Assembly (NCBI RefSeq): GCF_004310865.1
Contig: NZ_SIXI01000001.1
Span: forward strand, 248,001 to 312,000
DNA: 64,000 bases
Reading direction: 5' to 3'
Origin: Aquabacterium lacunae
GTDB lineage: Bacteria; Pseudomonadota; Gammaproteobacteria; Burkholderiales; Burkholderiaceae_C
A program made the position numbers and the translations under genes. Positions 52,594 through 61,978 of the stretch are shown here, one piece after another (the stretch's first letter is position 1; every line of letters begins with the position of its first letter). The notes beneath the pieces were generated by a model that was not told the DNA's origin, made no database searches, and saw only the letters and a list, made by a program, of their open reading frames with translations.

Positions 52594-53436
52594 TCACCGA
52601 CGCTGACAGGTGGCACAGAAATAGGTGGCACGCTGCCCCTGCACGATGCGCCGCACCGGCTGGCCGCAGCCCCCGCAGGGCAGCCCGGCGCGGTCGTAGA
52701 CCCGAGTGGCCTGCTGGAAGTGCCCTTGCTGCCCCAAGGCGTTGCGAAAATCTCTCAGGGTGGTGCCCCCGGCCGCCACCGCCTCGGACAGCACCTCGCG
52801 CACGGCGTGCACCAGGCGTTCGCAGCGCGGTCTTGACAGCTTGCCAGCGGCCAATCGCGGGTCGATGCCCGCGCGAAACAAGGCCTCGCTGGCGTAGATG
52901 TTCCCCACGCCCACCACCACGTCTCCGGCCAGCAAGGCCTGCTTGATGGCCACGCGGCGGCCTTTCAAGGCCTGGTGCAGGTGCCGAGTGGTCCATGCGT
53001 CGGTCAGGGGCTCCACCCCCAGGCCCGCCAGCAGCCGCGCCACCTGCCCTTCGTCCAGGCCCTGCCCCCACACCAGCGCCCCGAAGCGCCGCGGATCGTG
53101 CAGGCGCAGCAGGCCGCGGTCGGTCAGCATGTCGACGTGGTCGTGAGGACCTCGGGGCGGCGCACTCTGGCCCGGCCACCAGCCCAGCGAGCCTGACATG
53201 CCCAGGTGCCAGAGCAGCCCACCCGAAGAGCGCTCCGGCGCATCGGCCTGCAGGGGCATCCACAGGTACTTGCCCCGGCGCTGCACCGCACCGATCACCT
53301 GCCCGCCCACGACCGCAGGGTCGCATCCCAGGGGCCAACGCAGCGGCTTGCCCATCTGCAAGGCCAGCACACGCGCACCAGCCATGGCCTCGTCCACCGT
53401 TCGGCGCGTCACTTCCACTTCGGGCAATTCAGGCAT
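52594..53436 (-). CDS. mutM: Formamidopyrimidine-DNA glycosylase
   Basis: MutM (Fpg) removes 8-oxoguanine and formamidopyrimidines. The 280-residue protein starts [12 protein letters not shown], with Pro2 as the catalytic nucleophile and Glu3 beside it. It contains [19 protein letters not shown] and ends in the zinc finger [12 protein letters not shown], then [12 protein letters not shown] 53436 is fixed by the need for Pro2. It heads the unit with the dynamin GTPase and mutY, and is divergent from the TPR gene. Confidence 0.96.
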   Translation of the reverse strand: MPELPEVEVTRRTVDEAMAGARVLALQMGKPLRWPLGCDPAVVGGQVIGAVQRRGKYLWMPLQADAPERSSGGLLWHLGMSGSLGWWPGQSAPPRGPHDHVDMLTDRGLLRLHDPRRFGALVWGQGLDEGQVARLLAGLGVEPLTDAWTTRHLHQALKGRRVAIKQALLAGDVVVGVGNIYASEALFRAGIDPRLAAGKLSRPRCERLVHAVREVLSEAVAAGGTTLRDFRNALGQQGHFQQATRVYDRAGLPCGGCGQPVRRIVQGQRATYFCATCQRR

Positions 53437-53584
53437 GCACCCCACTCCTGCGAGCGTTTCGATCAGCCCCTGATCTTCGCTCAAAGCGGGGGGCTGTCGC
53501 CTGCGTCACACACTTGTCCCGACGTTTCTCCGGTCATCAGGCGCACCGGGCATGCCTAGAATGGGGCGCATCACTGGAGTGTCC

Positions 53585-55426
53585 ATGCGCCTTCGCACCG
53601 CTGCCCTTGTCAGGTCTGCCTTGTCTCTGCCTCTGCCTGCCGCCCGGCGCCCGACCGCCACGCCGTGGCCGCTGGGCCGCATCACGGCCGGCCTGGTCAT
53701 GTCGCTGGGTGCCCTGGCGAGCCCGGCCCTGGCTGCCCCTGCCCCAGAAGTGACCGGAGACAGCCCAGCCAGCCGCCCGCTTCGTGGCCCGGAAGTGGTC
53801 AACTCCGCCATGGACGCACAGCTGTTCTATCAGCTGCTGATCGGCGAAATCGCTGCGCGCGACGGTGACCTGGGCACGGCCTACCAGCTCTACCTGGAGG
53901 GTGCCAAGCGACAACGCAGTGCGCAACTCTTCCGCAAGGCCGTCGACATCGCCCTGGCCGGTCGAGCGGGTGAGCAGGCCCTGACCGCAGCACGCGCATG
54001 GCGAACAGCGCTGCCCCAAGACCGGGATGCCGCCGAGTTCAGCGCCCAGATCCTGATGGCCCTGGGCCGCTACGATGAAATGGCCGAACCGGTTCGCGCC
54101 ATGTTGCGCAACAGCCCCCCCGAAGCGCTGCCCGGCCTGCTGACCGGACTGCCTCGCTCGTTCCTGCGCATCAGCGACCGGCAACGTGCCGCCCAGCTGA
54201 TCGACGAGACCACCGAACCCTGGCGCAGCGGCAACGGCGCACAGGCCGCAGCATGGACGGCCAGCGCCGAGGGCTGGCTGATGGCTGGACAACCGGACAA
54301 GGCCCGCGCGGCCCTTCACCAGGCACAGGCGCTCAATGCCGACGAACCGGCCGTGGCCCTGGTGGCTTCCGAGCTCATGGCCAGTCACCCTGACACTGAA
54401 GCACTCATCACGGCCCAGCTGGCCCGCAAGCCACAGGATGTGGTGCGTCTGGCCTACGCACGGCGACTGATCGCCGGGGGCCGGCTGGCCGATGGCGCCC
54501 GACAGCTCGACGCCGTGGTGGCCAACCAGCCCGACAACGTGACCGCCCTGATGACCCTGGCTGCGGTGCAGGTCGAATTGCGCCAGCTGGCACCAGCCGA
54601 AACCCACCTGCAAAAGCTCCTGAGCCTGAACACAAACCGCAAGGAAGGCCAGCCGACCATCGACACGGAAACCGTGTACCTGCTGCTGGCCCAGGTGGCC
54701 GAACTGCGCAAGAAACCTCAGGACGCAGACCAGTGGTTGCGCATGGCCGACCCGCAACAGGCTCGCATCAAGATCCAGACCGCGCGAGCGCGTCTGCTGG
54801 TGCAGCAAGGCAAGATGAAGGAAGCGCGTCAGCTGCTGCGCCAGATGCCTGAAACCGAACCGCGCGATGGCGTGGTCAAGGCCCAGGCCGAAGCCCAGTT
54901 GCTCAAAGAAGCCCAGGCCTGGCCAGATGCCCGACTGGTGCTGCAGCAGGCCAACCAGCGCTTCCCTGATGACCCGGATCTGATGTACGAGCAGGCGATG
55001 GTGGCCGAACAGATCGGCCTGTTCGATGAAATGGAAACCCTGTTGCGCAAGGTGCTGATGATCCGGCCGCAAGATGCCTCGGCACTCAATGCCCTGGGCT
55101 ACAGCCTGGCCGACCGCAATGTGCGCCTGCCCGAAGCACGCGACCTGATCACCCGGGCCTTGGCGCAACGCCCGAAAGACCCCTTCATCACCGACAGCCT
55201 GGGCTGGCTGTTGTACCGCGAGGGTGATCTGCCCCAGGCCCTGAAGGTGCTGTCGGAAGCGTACGAACAACGCCAGGACGCCGACATTGGCGCCCACATC
55301 GGTGAAGTGCTCTGGCAGCAAGGCGACAAGGCCGGCGCCGTCCGTTATTGGAAAGACGCCCGCCAGCGTGACCCGGGCAACCGCACGCTCAAGGAAATCC
55401 TGCAGCGCCTCAAGCCTGAACTGTGA
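53585..55426 (+). CDS. Secreted TPR-repeat protein
   Basis: A 613-residue protein with an N-terminal signal region ending PALAAPAPEV, followed by tetratricopeptide repeats across almost the whole length. Examples are ALIGE-like helices near the start and ALNALGYSLADRNVRLPEARD and LGWLLYREGDLPQALKVL near the end. TPR proteins at this locus, before lolB, are common in betaproteobacteria and are presumed periplasmic scaffolds. ATG 53585 is preferred to ATG 53552. Its TGA overlaps the lolB GTG, so it heads the lolB-ispE operon. Confidence 0.84.
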   Translation: MRLRTAALVRSALSLPLPAARRPTATPWPLGRITAGLVMSLGALASPALAAPAPEVTGDSPASRPLRGPEVVNSAMDAQLFYQLLIGEIAARDGDLGTAYQLYLEGAKRQRSAQLFRKAVDIALAGRAGEQALTAARAWRTALPQDRDAAEFSAQILMALGRYDEMAEPVRAMLRNSPPEALPGLLTGLPRSFLRISDRQRAAQLIDETTEPWRSGNGAQAAAWTASAEGWLMAGQPDKARAALHQAQALNADEPAVALVASELMASHPDTEALITAQLARKPQDVVRLAYARRLIAGGRLADGARQLDAVVANQPDNVTALMTLAAVQVELRQLAPAETHLQKLLSLNTNRKEGQPTIDTETVYLLLAQVAELRKKPQDADQWLRMADPQQARIKIQTARARLLVQQGKMKEARQLLRQMPETEPRDGVVKAQAEAQLLKEAQAWPDARLVLQQANQRFPDDPDLMYEQAMVAEQIGLFDEMETLLRKVLMIRPQDASALNALGYSLADRNVRLPEARDLITRALAQRPKDPFITDSLGWLLYREGDLPQALKVLSEAYEQRQDADIGAHIGEVLWQQGDKAGAVRYWKDARQRDPGNRTLKEILQRLKPEL

Positions 55427-56076
55427 ACCAGACCACCCACACCGCCAGGCTGGCACGCACGCTGTGCACCCTGGCCTGCAGCCTGTGGCTGGGCGCCTGC
55501 GGCCACACACCCCGCCCGGCGCCTGGCACACCCCAGCCCACCGACGCGCAGGCACTGGCACCGTCAGCCCCCACCGAACCGCCCACCACCACACCGGCCC
55601 CCAGCTTGCTGTCAGGTCAGTGGGCCGGCAGACTCAGCCTGAAGCTCGGCGCCTGGCAGGGGCAATCGGCCAGCGGCATCACCCTGGCCTTTGACCTGAA
55701 CAGCCAGGTCCAGCAAGGGGTGCTTGACCTGTCCACCGCGCTGGGCACCCAGGTGGCCAGCCTGCGCTGGCGGCTCGATGGGGCACAGACCACCGCCGAA
55801 CTTGACACCGCCGATGGCAGCAGCCGCTTCGACAGCCTGGAAACCCTGAGCCAGGCGGTGCTGGGCGAGGCGCTGCCGCTGCAAGCCCTGCCGCACTGGC
55901 TCAGTGGCCAGCCGGCACCCTGGCTGCCCCATGCACCCGGTCTGGCCCCGGGGCATTTCGAGCAGGCCGGCTGGCGGGTGGATGCAAGCGAATTGCCGCG
56001 GGGCCGACTGAACCTCGAACGCCCCGCCAGTGACACCCAGCGTGGTGTCACACTGCGCGTCCGACTCGACCTGTGA
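55423..56076 (+). CDS. lolB: Outer-membrane lipoprotein insertion factor LolB
   Basis: LolB accepts lipoproteins from LolA and inserts them in the outer membrane. The 217-residue product starts at GTG inside the upstream stop. It has a signal peptide ending in the lipobox LGAC, a Pro/Thr-rich spacer and the LolA/LolB beta-barrel-like domain (LLSGQWAGRLSLKLGAWQG, then LPHWLSGQPAP). Its place directly before ispE is conserved in proteobacteria and supports the call. Confidence 0.9.
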   Translation: MNQTTHTARLARTLCTLACSLWLGACGHTPRPAPGTPQPTDAQALAPSAPTEPPTTTPAPSLLSGQWAGRLSLKLGAWQGQSASGITLAFDLNSQVQQGVLDLSTALGTQVASLRWRLDGAQTTAELDTADGSSRFDSLETLSQAVLGEALPLQALPHWLSGQPAPWLPHAPGLAPGHFEQAGWRVDASELPRGRLNLERPASDTQRGVTLRVRLDL

Positions 56077-56079
56077 ACC

Positions 56080-56958
56080 ATGTCCATCACGCCTGCCAGC
56101 CTGACCGACCTCAAGGCCCCCGCCAAACTGAACCTGTTCCTGCACGTGACCGGGCGTCGCGCCGACGGCTATCACCTGCTGCAGTCCGTGTTCGTGCCCA
56201 TCGACTGGTGCGACACCCTGCACCTGCACCTGCGCACCGACGGCCAGATCACACGCCATGACCTCACGGCCACCCTGCCCCCAGAAGACCTCTGCCTGAA
56301 AGCAGCCCGCTTGCTGCAGCAACACAGCGGCACCTCACTGGGCGCTGACGTCCACATCGACAAGCAGGTGCCTTGGGGGGCTGGCCTGGGCGGCGGCAGC
56401 TCGGACGCCGCCACCGTGCTCAAGGGCCTGAACACCTTGTGGGGCCTGCACTGGCCCACCGAGCGTCTGGCCGAGCTGGCCGTGCAGTTGGGTGCCGATG
56501 TGCCCTTTTTCATTCACGGACGCCCGGCCTGGGTCGAAGGCGTCGGCGAACAGATCACCCCCATTGAACTGCCCCAGGCCTTGTTCGACACCCCGGTGGC
56601 GGTGCTCAAACCCCCCGTGGCGATTCCGACACCCGCCATTTTTGGCAGCGAAAATTTGCGCAGGGACGAAAAACCTGCTATAGTCGCAGACTTTCTTGCA
56701 GCGCCCAAGCAATTTGGATGCAACAACCTGGAAGAGCCCGCAAAGGCCTACAGCCAGGAAGTGGTTCAAGCGCTTGAGTGGATGCAGGCCCGATTCGGCA
56801 ACAGCCGCATGACGGGTTCTGGCAGTGCAGTGTTTGCCTGGGTCGACACCCTCTCACACCAACGCCAGCCTTTCACGCCAGCCGATGTCGGGGTGAGTGA
56901 TCTCACGCAGACGGGCCCTTGGGTCGGTCGCATGTGCCGGTTGATTCGGCAAGCCTGA
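56080..56958 (+). CDS. ispE: 4-diphosphocytidyl-2-C-methyl-D-erythritol kinase
   Basis: IspE phosphorylates CDP-ME in the MEP isoprenoid pathway. The 292-residue GHMP kinase has KAPAKLNLFLHVTGRRADGY, the ATP loop PWGAGLGGGSSDAATV and the C-terminal MTGSGSAVFAW. ATG 56080 is three bases after the lolB stop. With ispD and ispF it makes three of the MEP genes in this window. A strong sigma-70 promoter-like pair lies inside its coding sequence at 56656-56684. Confidence 0.96.
   Translation: MSITPASLTDLKAPAKLNLFLHVTGRRADGYHLLQSVFVPIDWCDTLHLHLRTDGQITRHDLTATLPPEDLCLKAARLLQQHSGTSLGADVHIDKQVPWGAGLGGGSSDAATVLKGLNTLWGLHWPTERLAELAVQLGADVPFFIHGRPAWVEGVGEQITPIELPQALFDTPVAVLKPPVAIPTPAIFGSENLRRDEKPAIVADFLAAPKQFGCNNLEEPAKAYSQEVVQALEWMQARFGNSRMTGSGSAVFAWVDTLSHQRQPFTPADVGVSDLTQTGPWVGRMCRLIRQA
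56656..56684 (+). promoter_or_regulatory. Internal promoter within ispE
   Basis: TTGCGC (56656-56661) and TATAGT (56679-56684) are exactly 17 bases apart in an AT-richer patch. The pair points at tRNA-Gln and prs about 390 bases downstream. It is a good sigma-70 match, unusual inside a high-GC coding region. Confidence 0.55.
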
Positions 56959-56981
56959 CGAAACAAAAAATTTCGAGTCGC

Positions 56982-57011
56982 TTGCAAAACAACAAAAAAA
57001 CGGCATATAAT
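56982..57011 (+). promoter_or_regulatory. Promoter of tRNA-Gln
   Basis: TTGCAA (56982-56987) and a perfect TATAAT (57006-57011) are 18 bases apart, joined by an A-rich spacer. Transcription would begin near 57018, about 60 bases before the mature tRNA. Confidence 0.8.
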
Positions 57012-57078
57012 GTGAGTCTCACGCAGACAACCGGATAACGGCTTCAAGCAAAACGCAAGTCAAGCTTGAATCCAGTGT

Positions 57079-57155
57079 AGGGGAGTCGCCAAGTTGGTTA
57101 AGGCATCGGATTTTGATTCCGACATACGAGGGTTCGAATCCTTCCTCCCCTGCCA
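57079..57155 (+). tRNA. tRNA-Gln (anticodon TTG)
   Basis: A 77-base tRNA. The acceptor stem AGGGGAG (57079-57085) pairs with CTCCCCT (57145-57151), discriminator G and encoded CCA (57153-57155) follow. The anticodon stem TCGGA/TCCGA holds the loop TTTTGAT with anticodon TTG (57113-57115), and the T loop reads GGTTCGAATCC. Its place between ispE and prs is conserved in many betaproteobacteria. Confidence 0.96.
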
Positions 57156-57202
57156 ACCTGCACTTCCGGTTCGAAGCGACAGCCAATTCAAACAACCCGC
57201 TG

Positions 57203-57250
57203 TGCCGCCCCTGATCTTCGCGATCAATCCAAGGGCGGCATTGGTTTTTT
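57203..57250 (+). terminator. Terminator or attenuator hairpin between tRNA-Gln and prs
   Basis: TGCCGCCC (57203-57210) pairs with GGGCGGCA (57233-57240), enclosing an inner hairpin TGATC/GATCA, and is followed by TTGGTTTTTT. It ends 12 bases before the prs ATG. It could simply end the tRNA transcript, or control read-through into prs. Confidence 0.72.
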
Positions 57251-57262
57251 CTGAGTTCGCCC

Positions 57263-58225
57263 ATGCTCTCTGACACCGTCGTTTTCACCGGCAACGCAAA
57301 CCCTGCGCTGGCCCAGGAAATCGTTTCTCACCTCGGCCTGGAGCTGGGCAAGGCACAAGTCGGCCGCTTCTCTGACGGCGAAACCACCGTCGAGATCCAG
57401 CAAAACGTGCGAGGCCGTGAAGTCTTCGTGGTGCAGTCCACCTGCGCGCCCACGAACGACAACCTGATGGAACTGCTGATCATGGTCGACGCCCTCAAGC
57501 GTGCCTCGGCCCAGCGCATCACAGCGGTCATCCCCTACTTCGGTTACGCCCGCCAGGACCGCCGCCCCCGCTCCACCCGCGTGCCCATCTCGGCCCGCGT
57601 CGTGGCCAACATGCTGGAAGCCGTGGGCGTGAACCGCGTGCTGACCATGGACCTGCACGCCGACCAGATCCAGGGCTTCTTCAACATCCCCGTCGACAAC
57701 ATCTACGCGTCGCCGGTGCTGCTGTCTGACCTGCAAAGCAAGAACTACGAAGACCTGGTGGTCGTTTCGCCCGACGTGGGCGGCGTGGTGCGTGCGCGCG
57801 CTCTGGCCAAGCAGCTGGGCTGCGACCTGGCCATCATCGACAAGCGTCGTCCCAAGGCCAACGTGTCGGAAGTGATGCACGTCATCGGCGAAATCGAAAA
57901 CCGCAACTGCGTGATCATGGACGACATGATCGACACTGCCGGCACGCTGGTGAAGGCGGCCGAAGTGCTGAAGGAGCGCGGCGCCAAGAGCGTGTACGCC
58001 TACTGCACCCACTCGGTGTTCTCGGGCCCGGCCATCGAGCGCATCAAGGCCTCGCACCTCGACGAAGTCGTGATCACCAACACCATCCCGCTGAACGAGT
58101 CGGCCAAGGGCACGCCCAAGATCCGCCAGCTCAGCACCGCTTTCCTGTTCGCCGAAACCATCCGTCGCATCACCGACGGCGATTCGGTGACCTCCCTCTT
58201 CTCGGAACAGAACAACAACTTCTGA
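57263..58225 (+). CDS. prs: Ribose-phosphate pyrophosphokinase
   Basis: Prs makes PRPP from ribose 5-phosphate and ATP for nucleotide, His, Trp and NAD synthesis. The 320-residue protein has [19 protein letters not shown], the flexible-loop region [33 protein letters not shown] and the PRPP-binding [17 protein letters not shown]. It ends SEQNNNF. The 28 bases covering this end are duplicated 66 bases downstream. A strong hairpin with a T-run sits just before the start codon. Confidence 0.97.
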   Translation: MLSDTVVFTGNANPALAQEIVSHLGLELGKAQVGRFSDGETTVEIQQNVRGREVFVVQSTCAPTNDNLMELLIMVDALKRASAQRITAVIPYFGYARQDRRPRSTRVPISARVVANMLEAVGVNRVLTMDLHADQIQGFFNIPVDNIYASPVLLSDLQSKNYEDLVVVSPDVGGVVRARALAKQLGCDLAIIDKRRPKANVSEVMHVIGEIENRNCVIMDDMIDTAGTLVKAAEVLKERGAKSVYAYCTHSVFSGPAIERIKASHLDEVVITNTIPLNESAKGTPKIRQLSTAFLFAETIRRITDGDSVTSLFSEQNNNF

Positions 58226-58293
58226 TCAGTCCGAGTAGTCAGCCGCCTGGCGGCGACTGCCAATCTCTCGGAACAGAACAACAACTTCTGATC
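58200..58293 (+). repeat. 28-base perfect direct repeat of the prs 3' end
   Basis: The 28 bases at 58200-58227, covering the codons for SEQNNNF, the stop and GATC, recur without mismatch at 58266-58293. The 38 bases between the copies hold a hairpin, AGTC-A-GCCGC/GCGGC-GACT. The second copy is out of any gene and lies just before the rplY leader. Confidence 0.9.
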
Positions 58294-58302
58294 CGAAAGA
58301 CG

Positions 58303-58329
58303 CCCGGTTAGAATGCCGGGTTTTCCTTT
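58303..58329 (+). terminator. Possible terminator between prs and rplY
   Basis: CCCGG (58303-58307) pairs with CCGGG (58316-58320), followed by TTTTCCTTT. The loop contains TAGAAT, which could instead be the -10 box of an rplY promoter, so the assignment is open. Confidence 0.5.
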
Positions 58330-58371
58330 CAGCGCCTGGTCGCGGGCGCTTCAACCAACTGGAGCTTTTCC

Positions 58372-58989
58372 ATGAAATTCGTCGCTTTTGAGCGCAGCCT
58401 GCAGGGGACCGGAGCGAGCCGCCGCCTGCGCACCGCCGGCAAGGTGCCCGGCATCGTTTACGGCGCTGGCCAACCCGCCATGATCGAAGTCGATCACAAC
58501 GCCCTGTACCACGCCATGCGCAACGAGGCCTTCCACTCGTCCGTGCTGGACATGGAACTGAACGGCCAGAACACCAAGGTCCTGCTGCGCGACTACCAGG
58601 CTCACCCCTACAAGCGCCAGGTGCTGCACGTGGACTTCCAGCGCGTGGACGCCACCACCCGCATCACCAAGAAGGTGCCCCTGCACTTCGTGAACGAAGC
58701 CGAATCGCCGGCCGTCAAGCAAGACAAGTGCATCATCAACCACGTGACCACCGCGCTGGAAATCGAGTGCCTGGCTGAACAGCTGCCCGAATTCATCACC
58801 GTGGACCTGGCCAACGCCGTCAAGGGCCAGATCATCAATGTGGAAGACCTGAACCTGGCTTCGCACATCAAGGTGCTGACCCACGGTCGCAAGGCCCCGA
58901 CCATCGCCACCGTGGTCGAGCCCGTGGAAGAAGTGATCGTTGCCGCCCCCGTGGTCGCCGACACCGGCAAGGGCAAGAAGAAGAAGTAA
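58372..58989 (+). CDS. rplY: 50S ribosomal protein L25 (general stress Ctc type)
   Basis: A 205-residue L25/Ctc-type protein that binds 5S rRNA. The L25 domain comes first ([26 protein letters not shown]), followed by the C-terminal Ctc extension ([18 protein letters not shown]) and a basic end GKGKKKK. E. coli L25 lacks the extension; the longer form is usual in betaproteobacteria. It lies between prs and pth in the conserved order and ends at a strong terminator. Confidence 0.94.
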   Translation: MKFVAFERSLQGTGASRRLRTAGKVPGIVYGAGQPAMIEVDHNALYHAMRNEAFHSSVLDMELNGQNTKVLLRDYQAHPYKRQVLHVDFQRVDATTRITKKVPLHFVNEAESPAVKQDKCIINHVTTALEIECLAEQLPEFITVDLANAVKGQIINVEDLNLASHIKVLTHGRKAPTIATVVEPVEEVIVAAPVVADTGKGKKKK

Positions 58990-59035
58990 TCCTTCTTCGC
59001 TGCGCCCGCAGCCCAGGGCCTTCGGGCCCACCGTC

Positions 59036-59062
59036 AAGCCCCGCCCGTGCGGGGCTTTTCTT
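59036..59062 (+). terminator. Terminator of rplY
   Basis: GCCCCGC (59038-59044) pairs with GCGGGGC (59049-59055) around CCGT, with AA/TT extending the stem, and leads into TTTTCTTT. A second small hairpin (GGGCC-TTC-GGGCCC) lies just upstream. Confidence 0.88.
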
Positions 59063-59108
59063 TGGGCGCGCGGCGCGCCACCATTGCACCTCTGACCTCA
59101 TCGCCATC

Positions 59109-59735
59109 ATGATCCGACTGTTTGTCGGCCTGGGCAACCCGGGCCCTGAATACGACGACACCCGCCACAACGCCGGCTTCTGGTACATCGACCAGCTCGC
59201 CCGCCGCCTGGGTGTGAACCTCGTGCACGACCGCGCCTACCATGGCTTCGTGGCCCGCGCCAACCTGCCTGGCGGCCCGGTGTGGCTGCTCCAGCCACAG
59301 ACCTACATGAACCTGTCGGGCAAGTCGGTGGCGCCGCTGGCGCGCTTTTTCAAGATCGCGCCCGAAGAAATCCTGGTGGCCCATGACGAACTCGACATCC
59401 TGCCCGGGCAGGTCAAGCTCAAGCAAGGCGGCAGCCATGCCGGCCACAACGGCCTGAAGGACATCCACGCCCAACTGGGCTCGCCCAGTTACTGGCGCCT
59501 GCGCCTGGGCATCGGCCACCCCGGCGTCAAGGGCGAGGTGGCCGCCTATGTGCTGCGCAAGCCTCCGCTCAGCGAACGCGAGCTGGTCGACAAATGCATC
59601 GACAAGGCACTGGACGCCACCGAGGCCCTGCTCAAGGGCGACATGGCCAAGGCCACAGCCGCCATCCACGCGGGCGAGCAGCGCCCGAAACCACCGCGCA
59701 TCCCCAAAGGGGAGGTATCGCCCCCCGAGACCTGA
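59109..59735 (+). CDS. pth: Peptidyl-tRNA hydrolase
   Basis: Pth frees tRNA from stalled peptidyl-tRNA. The 208-residue protein has [19 protein letters not shown] (catalytic His), [31 protein letters not shown] and GHNGLKDI, all diagnostic. ATG 59109 ([10 protein letters not shown]) is the standard start. It follows the rplY terminator, so it probably has its own promoter. Confidence 0.96.
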   Translation: MIRLFVGLGNPGPEYDDTRHNAGFWYIDQLARRLGVNLVHDRAYHGFVARANLPGGPVWLLQPQTYMNLSGKSVAPLARFFKIAPEEILVAHDELDILPGQVKLKQGGSHAGHNGLKDIHAQLGSPSYWRLRLGIGHPGVKGEVAAYVLRKPPLSERELVDKCIDKALDATEALLKGDMAKATAAIHAGEQRPKPPRIPKGEVSPPET

Positions 59736-59824
59736 TCCCGCACAATGCCGATGGGGTCCGAAGCCAGCACCCACAGAGTCGCGGCCGGAATCCACCCCAT
59801 CCAACATTCCAGGGAGATGTCACC

Positions 59825-60301
59825 ATGTCGATCGCCAAGATCGTGCTGACCGCAGGCCTGCTGGCCTTGCAGGCAGCACTGTTGGCCTTGCTGCATTCGG
59901 GCGAGGCCCGCTCGGCCACCGTGTACCAGTGCAATGGCCAGTACCAGCAAATCGCCTGTTCAGGCGCAGGCAACCACCGCACCATGCTGGTGGCCGATGC
60001 CCGTCATGCGGCACAGGTGCAGCACGCCACGCAGCAGTTGCGCCTGATGCAGCGACAGTCAAAGGCTTCGCGTAGCACCTCGGTCAAGGCACGCAACAGC
60101 CGCAATCGCATCCACACTGGCGCCCAGCAGGCGGTGGGCCTGACGGCTCACCGACACGGCGACGCCCCTTTCCGCAATGGGCGGCAGGTGGGCGTGGGCT
60201 CGGTGCTGCAGGACCGGGCCTGCGTGCAGATCGGTGGCAGCCGGGTGCGACATGGCCATGACACTGGCCAAGGCTGTCAGAGGCTGCCCCGGCACCGCTG
60301 A
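59825..60301 (+). CDS. Small exported protein, DUF4124-like start, function unknown
   Basis: A 158-residue frame with a signal peptide (IVLTAGLLALQAALLALLHS, then EARSA) followed by TVYQCNGQYQQIACSG, which resembles the Cys-containing DUF4124 segment of betaproteobacterial exported proteins. The remainder is basic and low in recognisable structure (RSTSVKARNSRNRIHTG), and the last 40 residues look less protein-like, so a frame slip near the end cannot be excluded. GGGAG precedes ATG 59825. Real gene likely, role unknown. Confidence 0.55.
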   Translation: MSIAKIVLTAGLLALQAALLALLHSGEARSATVYQCNGQYQQIACSGAGNHRTMLVADARHAAQVQHATQQLRLMQRQSKASRSTSVKARNSRNRIHTGAQQAVGLTAHRHGDAPFRNGRQVGVGSVLQDRACVQIGGSRVRHGHDTGQGCQRLPRHR

Positions 60302-60353
60302 GGCGGGAGGGCACCCAACAGCCACTGGCCATGGTGCAGCGGCCTTGCGCAGC

Positions 60354-61140
<787 letters not shown>

Positions 61141-61207
61141 GGGCGAAGTGTAGTGGGGTCGTCAAGGGCGCGGAGCATGCTCAGGCTCCACCCGGCCGTG
61201 GGCAGGG

Positions 61208-61876
61208 TCAAGCCATGCGCTCGAACAGGTGATAGTGCACGGCGCCCGCGCGGTCATGGCGGTGCAGGCGCAAATGGGGCAATGCCGCCTGGGGAGCATC
61301 GGCTTCCAGGTAGATCCAGCCGCCGACGGGCACGCACTGGCTACCGGCTGCCAAGGCCTCGGCAAACATCTGCTCGCCAAACGGAGGGTCGAGGAACACC
61401 AGGTCGTGCGCCGGGGCCGGCTGGCGACGCATCCAGGCCAGCGCATCGGCGACCTGCACCTGCACCTGGCGGGCGCCCAGTTGCCGGGCATTGGCCTCGA
61501 TCTGCCGCGCCAAGGCAGGCTCCTTCTCCAGGGCCAGCACAGCCGCAGCGCCGCGCGAAGCGGCCTCCAGCCCAAGGGCACCGGTGCCGGCAAAAGCGTC
61601 CAGCACCCGCCAGCCGTTGAGGTCCTGACCCAGCCAGTTGAACAGGGTTTCGCGCACGCGGGCGGGCGTGGGGCGCAGGCCGGGCCACACCGGCACCTTC
61701 AGGGGCGAGCGCTTGTACGCCCCCCCGATGATGCGCACCTCCAGGGGCGCCTGGCGTGCCACCCTTTCAGCCTGGGCCCGCGCCGACTGGCCACCGCCCG
61801 CTGCGCCCGAAGCACCCGAAACGCCCGGCGCAGGGGCATGGGATCGATGGCGGGAATGCGGGGCTCGGCTCGACAT
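61208..61876 (-). CDS. rsmD: 16S rRNA (guanine(966)-N(2))-methyltransferase
   Basis: RsmD methylates G966 of 16S rRNA. The 222-residue protein has an Ala/Arg/Gly-rich N-terminal extension of about 45 residues, then the family core. Core motifs are RIIGGAYKRSPLKVP, RPTPARVRETLFNWL, the SAM motif VLDAFAGTGALGLEAASRGA and catalytic VFLDPPFGE. ATG 61876 is used; a start near VRIIGG is possible. It is divergent from ftsY by about 100 bases, a conserved arrangement. Confidence 0.93.
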   Translation of the reverse strand: MSSRAPHSRHRSHAPAPGVSGASGAAGGGQSARAQAERVARQAPLEVRIIGGAYKRSPLKVPVWPGLRPTPARVRETLFNWLGQDLNGWRVLDAFAGTGALGLEAASRGAAAVLALEKEPALARQIEANARQLGARQVQVQVADALAWMRRQPAPAHDLVFLDPPFGEQMFAEALAAGSQCVPVGGWIYLEADAPQAALPHLRLHRHDRAGAVHYHLFERMA

Positions 61877-61978
61877 GGTGCGGTATGGAAACTGGCGGGC
61901 CCTGCAGGCTGGGGGCCGTGTGCGCCACCCCTGGATTCTAGGCGCCACCACCACAGGGTGCCCGCCTACAATCACGCC

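Noticed and set aside
50384-52606. A 740-codon plus-strand frame opposite the dynamin gene
   Set aside because: Same high-GC mirror effect; the minus-strand GTPase motifs are intact.
53537-55594. A 685-codon minus-strand frame opposite the TPR and lolB genes
   Set aside because: No domain or ribosome site; the plus-strand TPR repeats and the coupled lolB start are convincing.
58200-58293. The 28-bp repeat as a CRISPR or an insertion-sequence target duplication
   Set aside because: Only two copies, no transposase, and one copy is simply the prs coding end; a CRISPR array needs more copies and cas genes.
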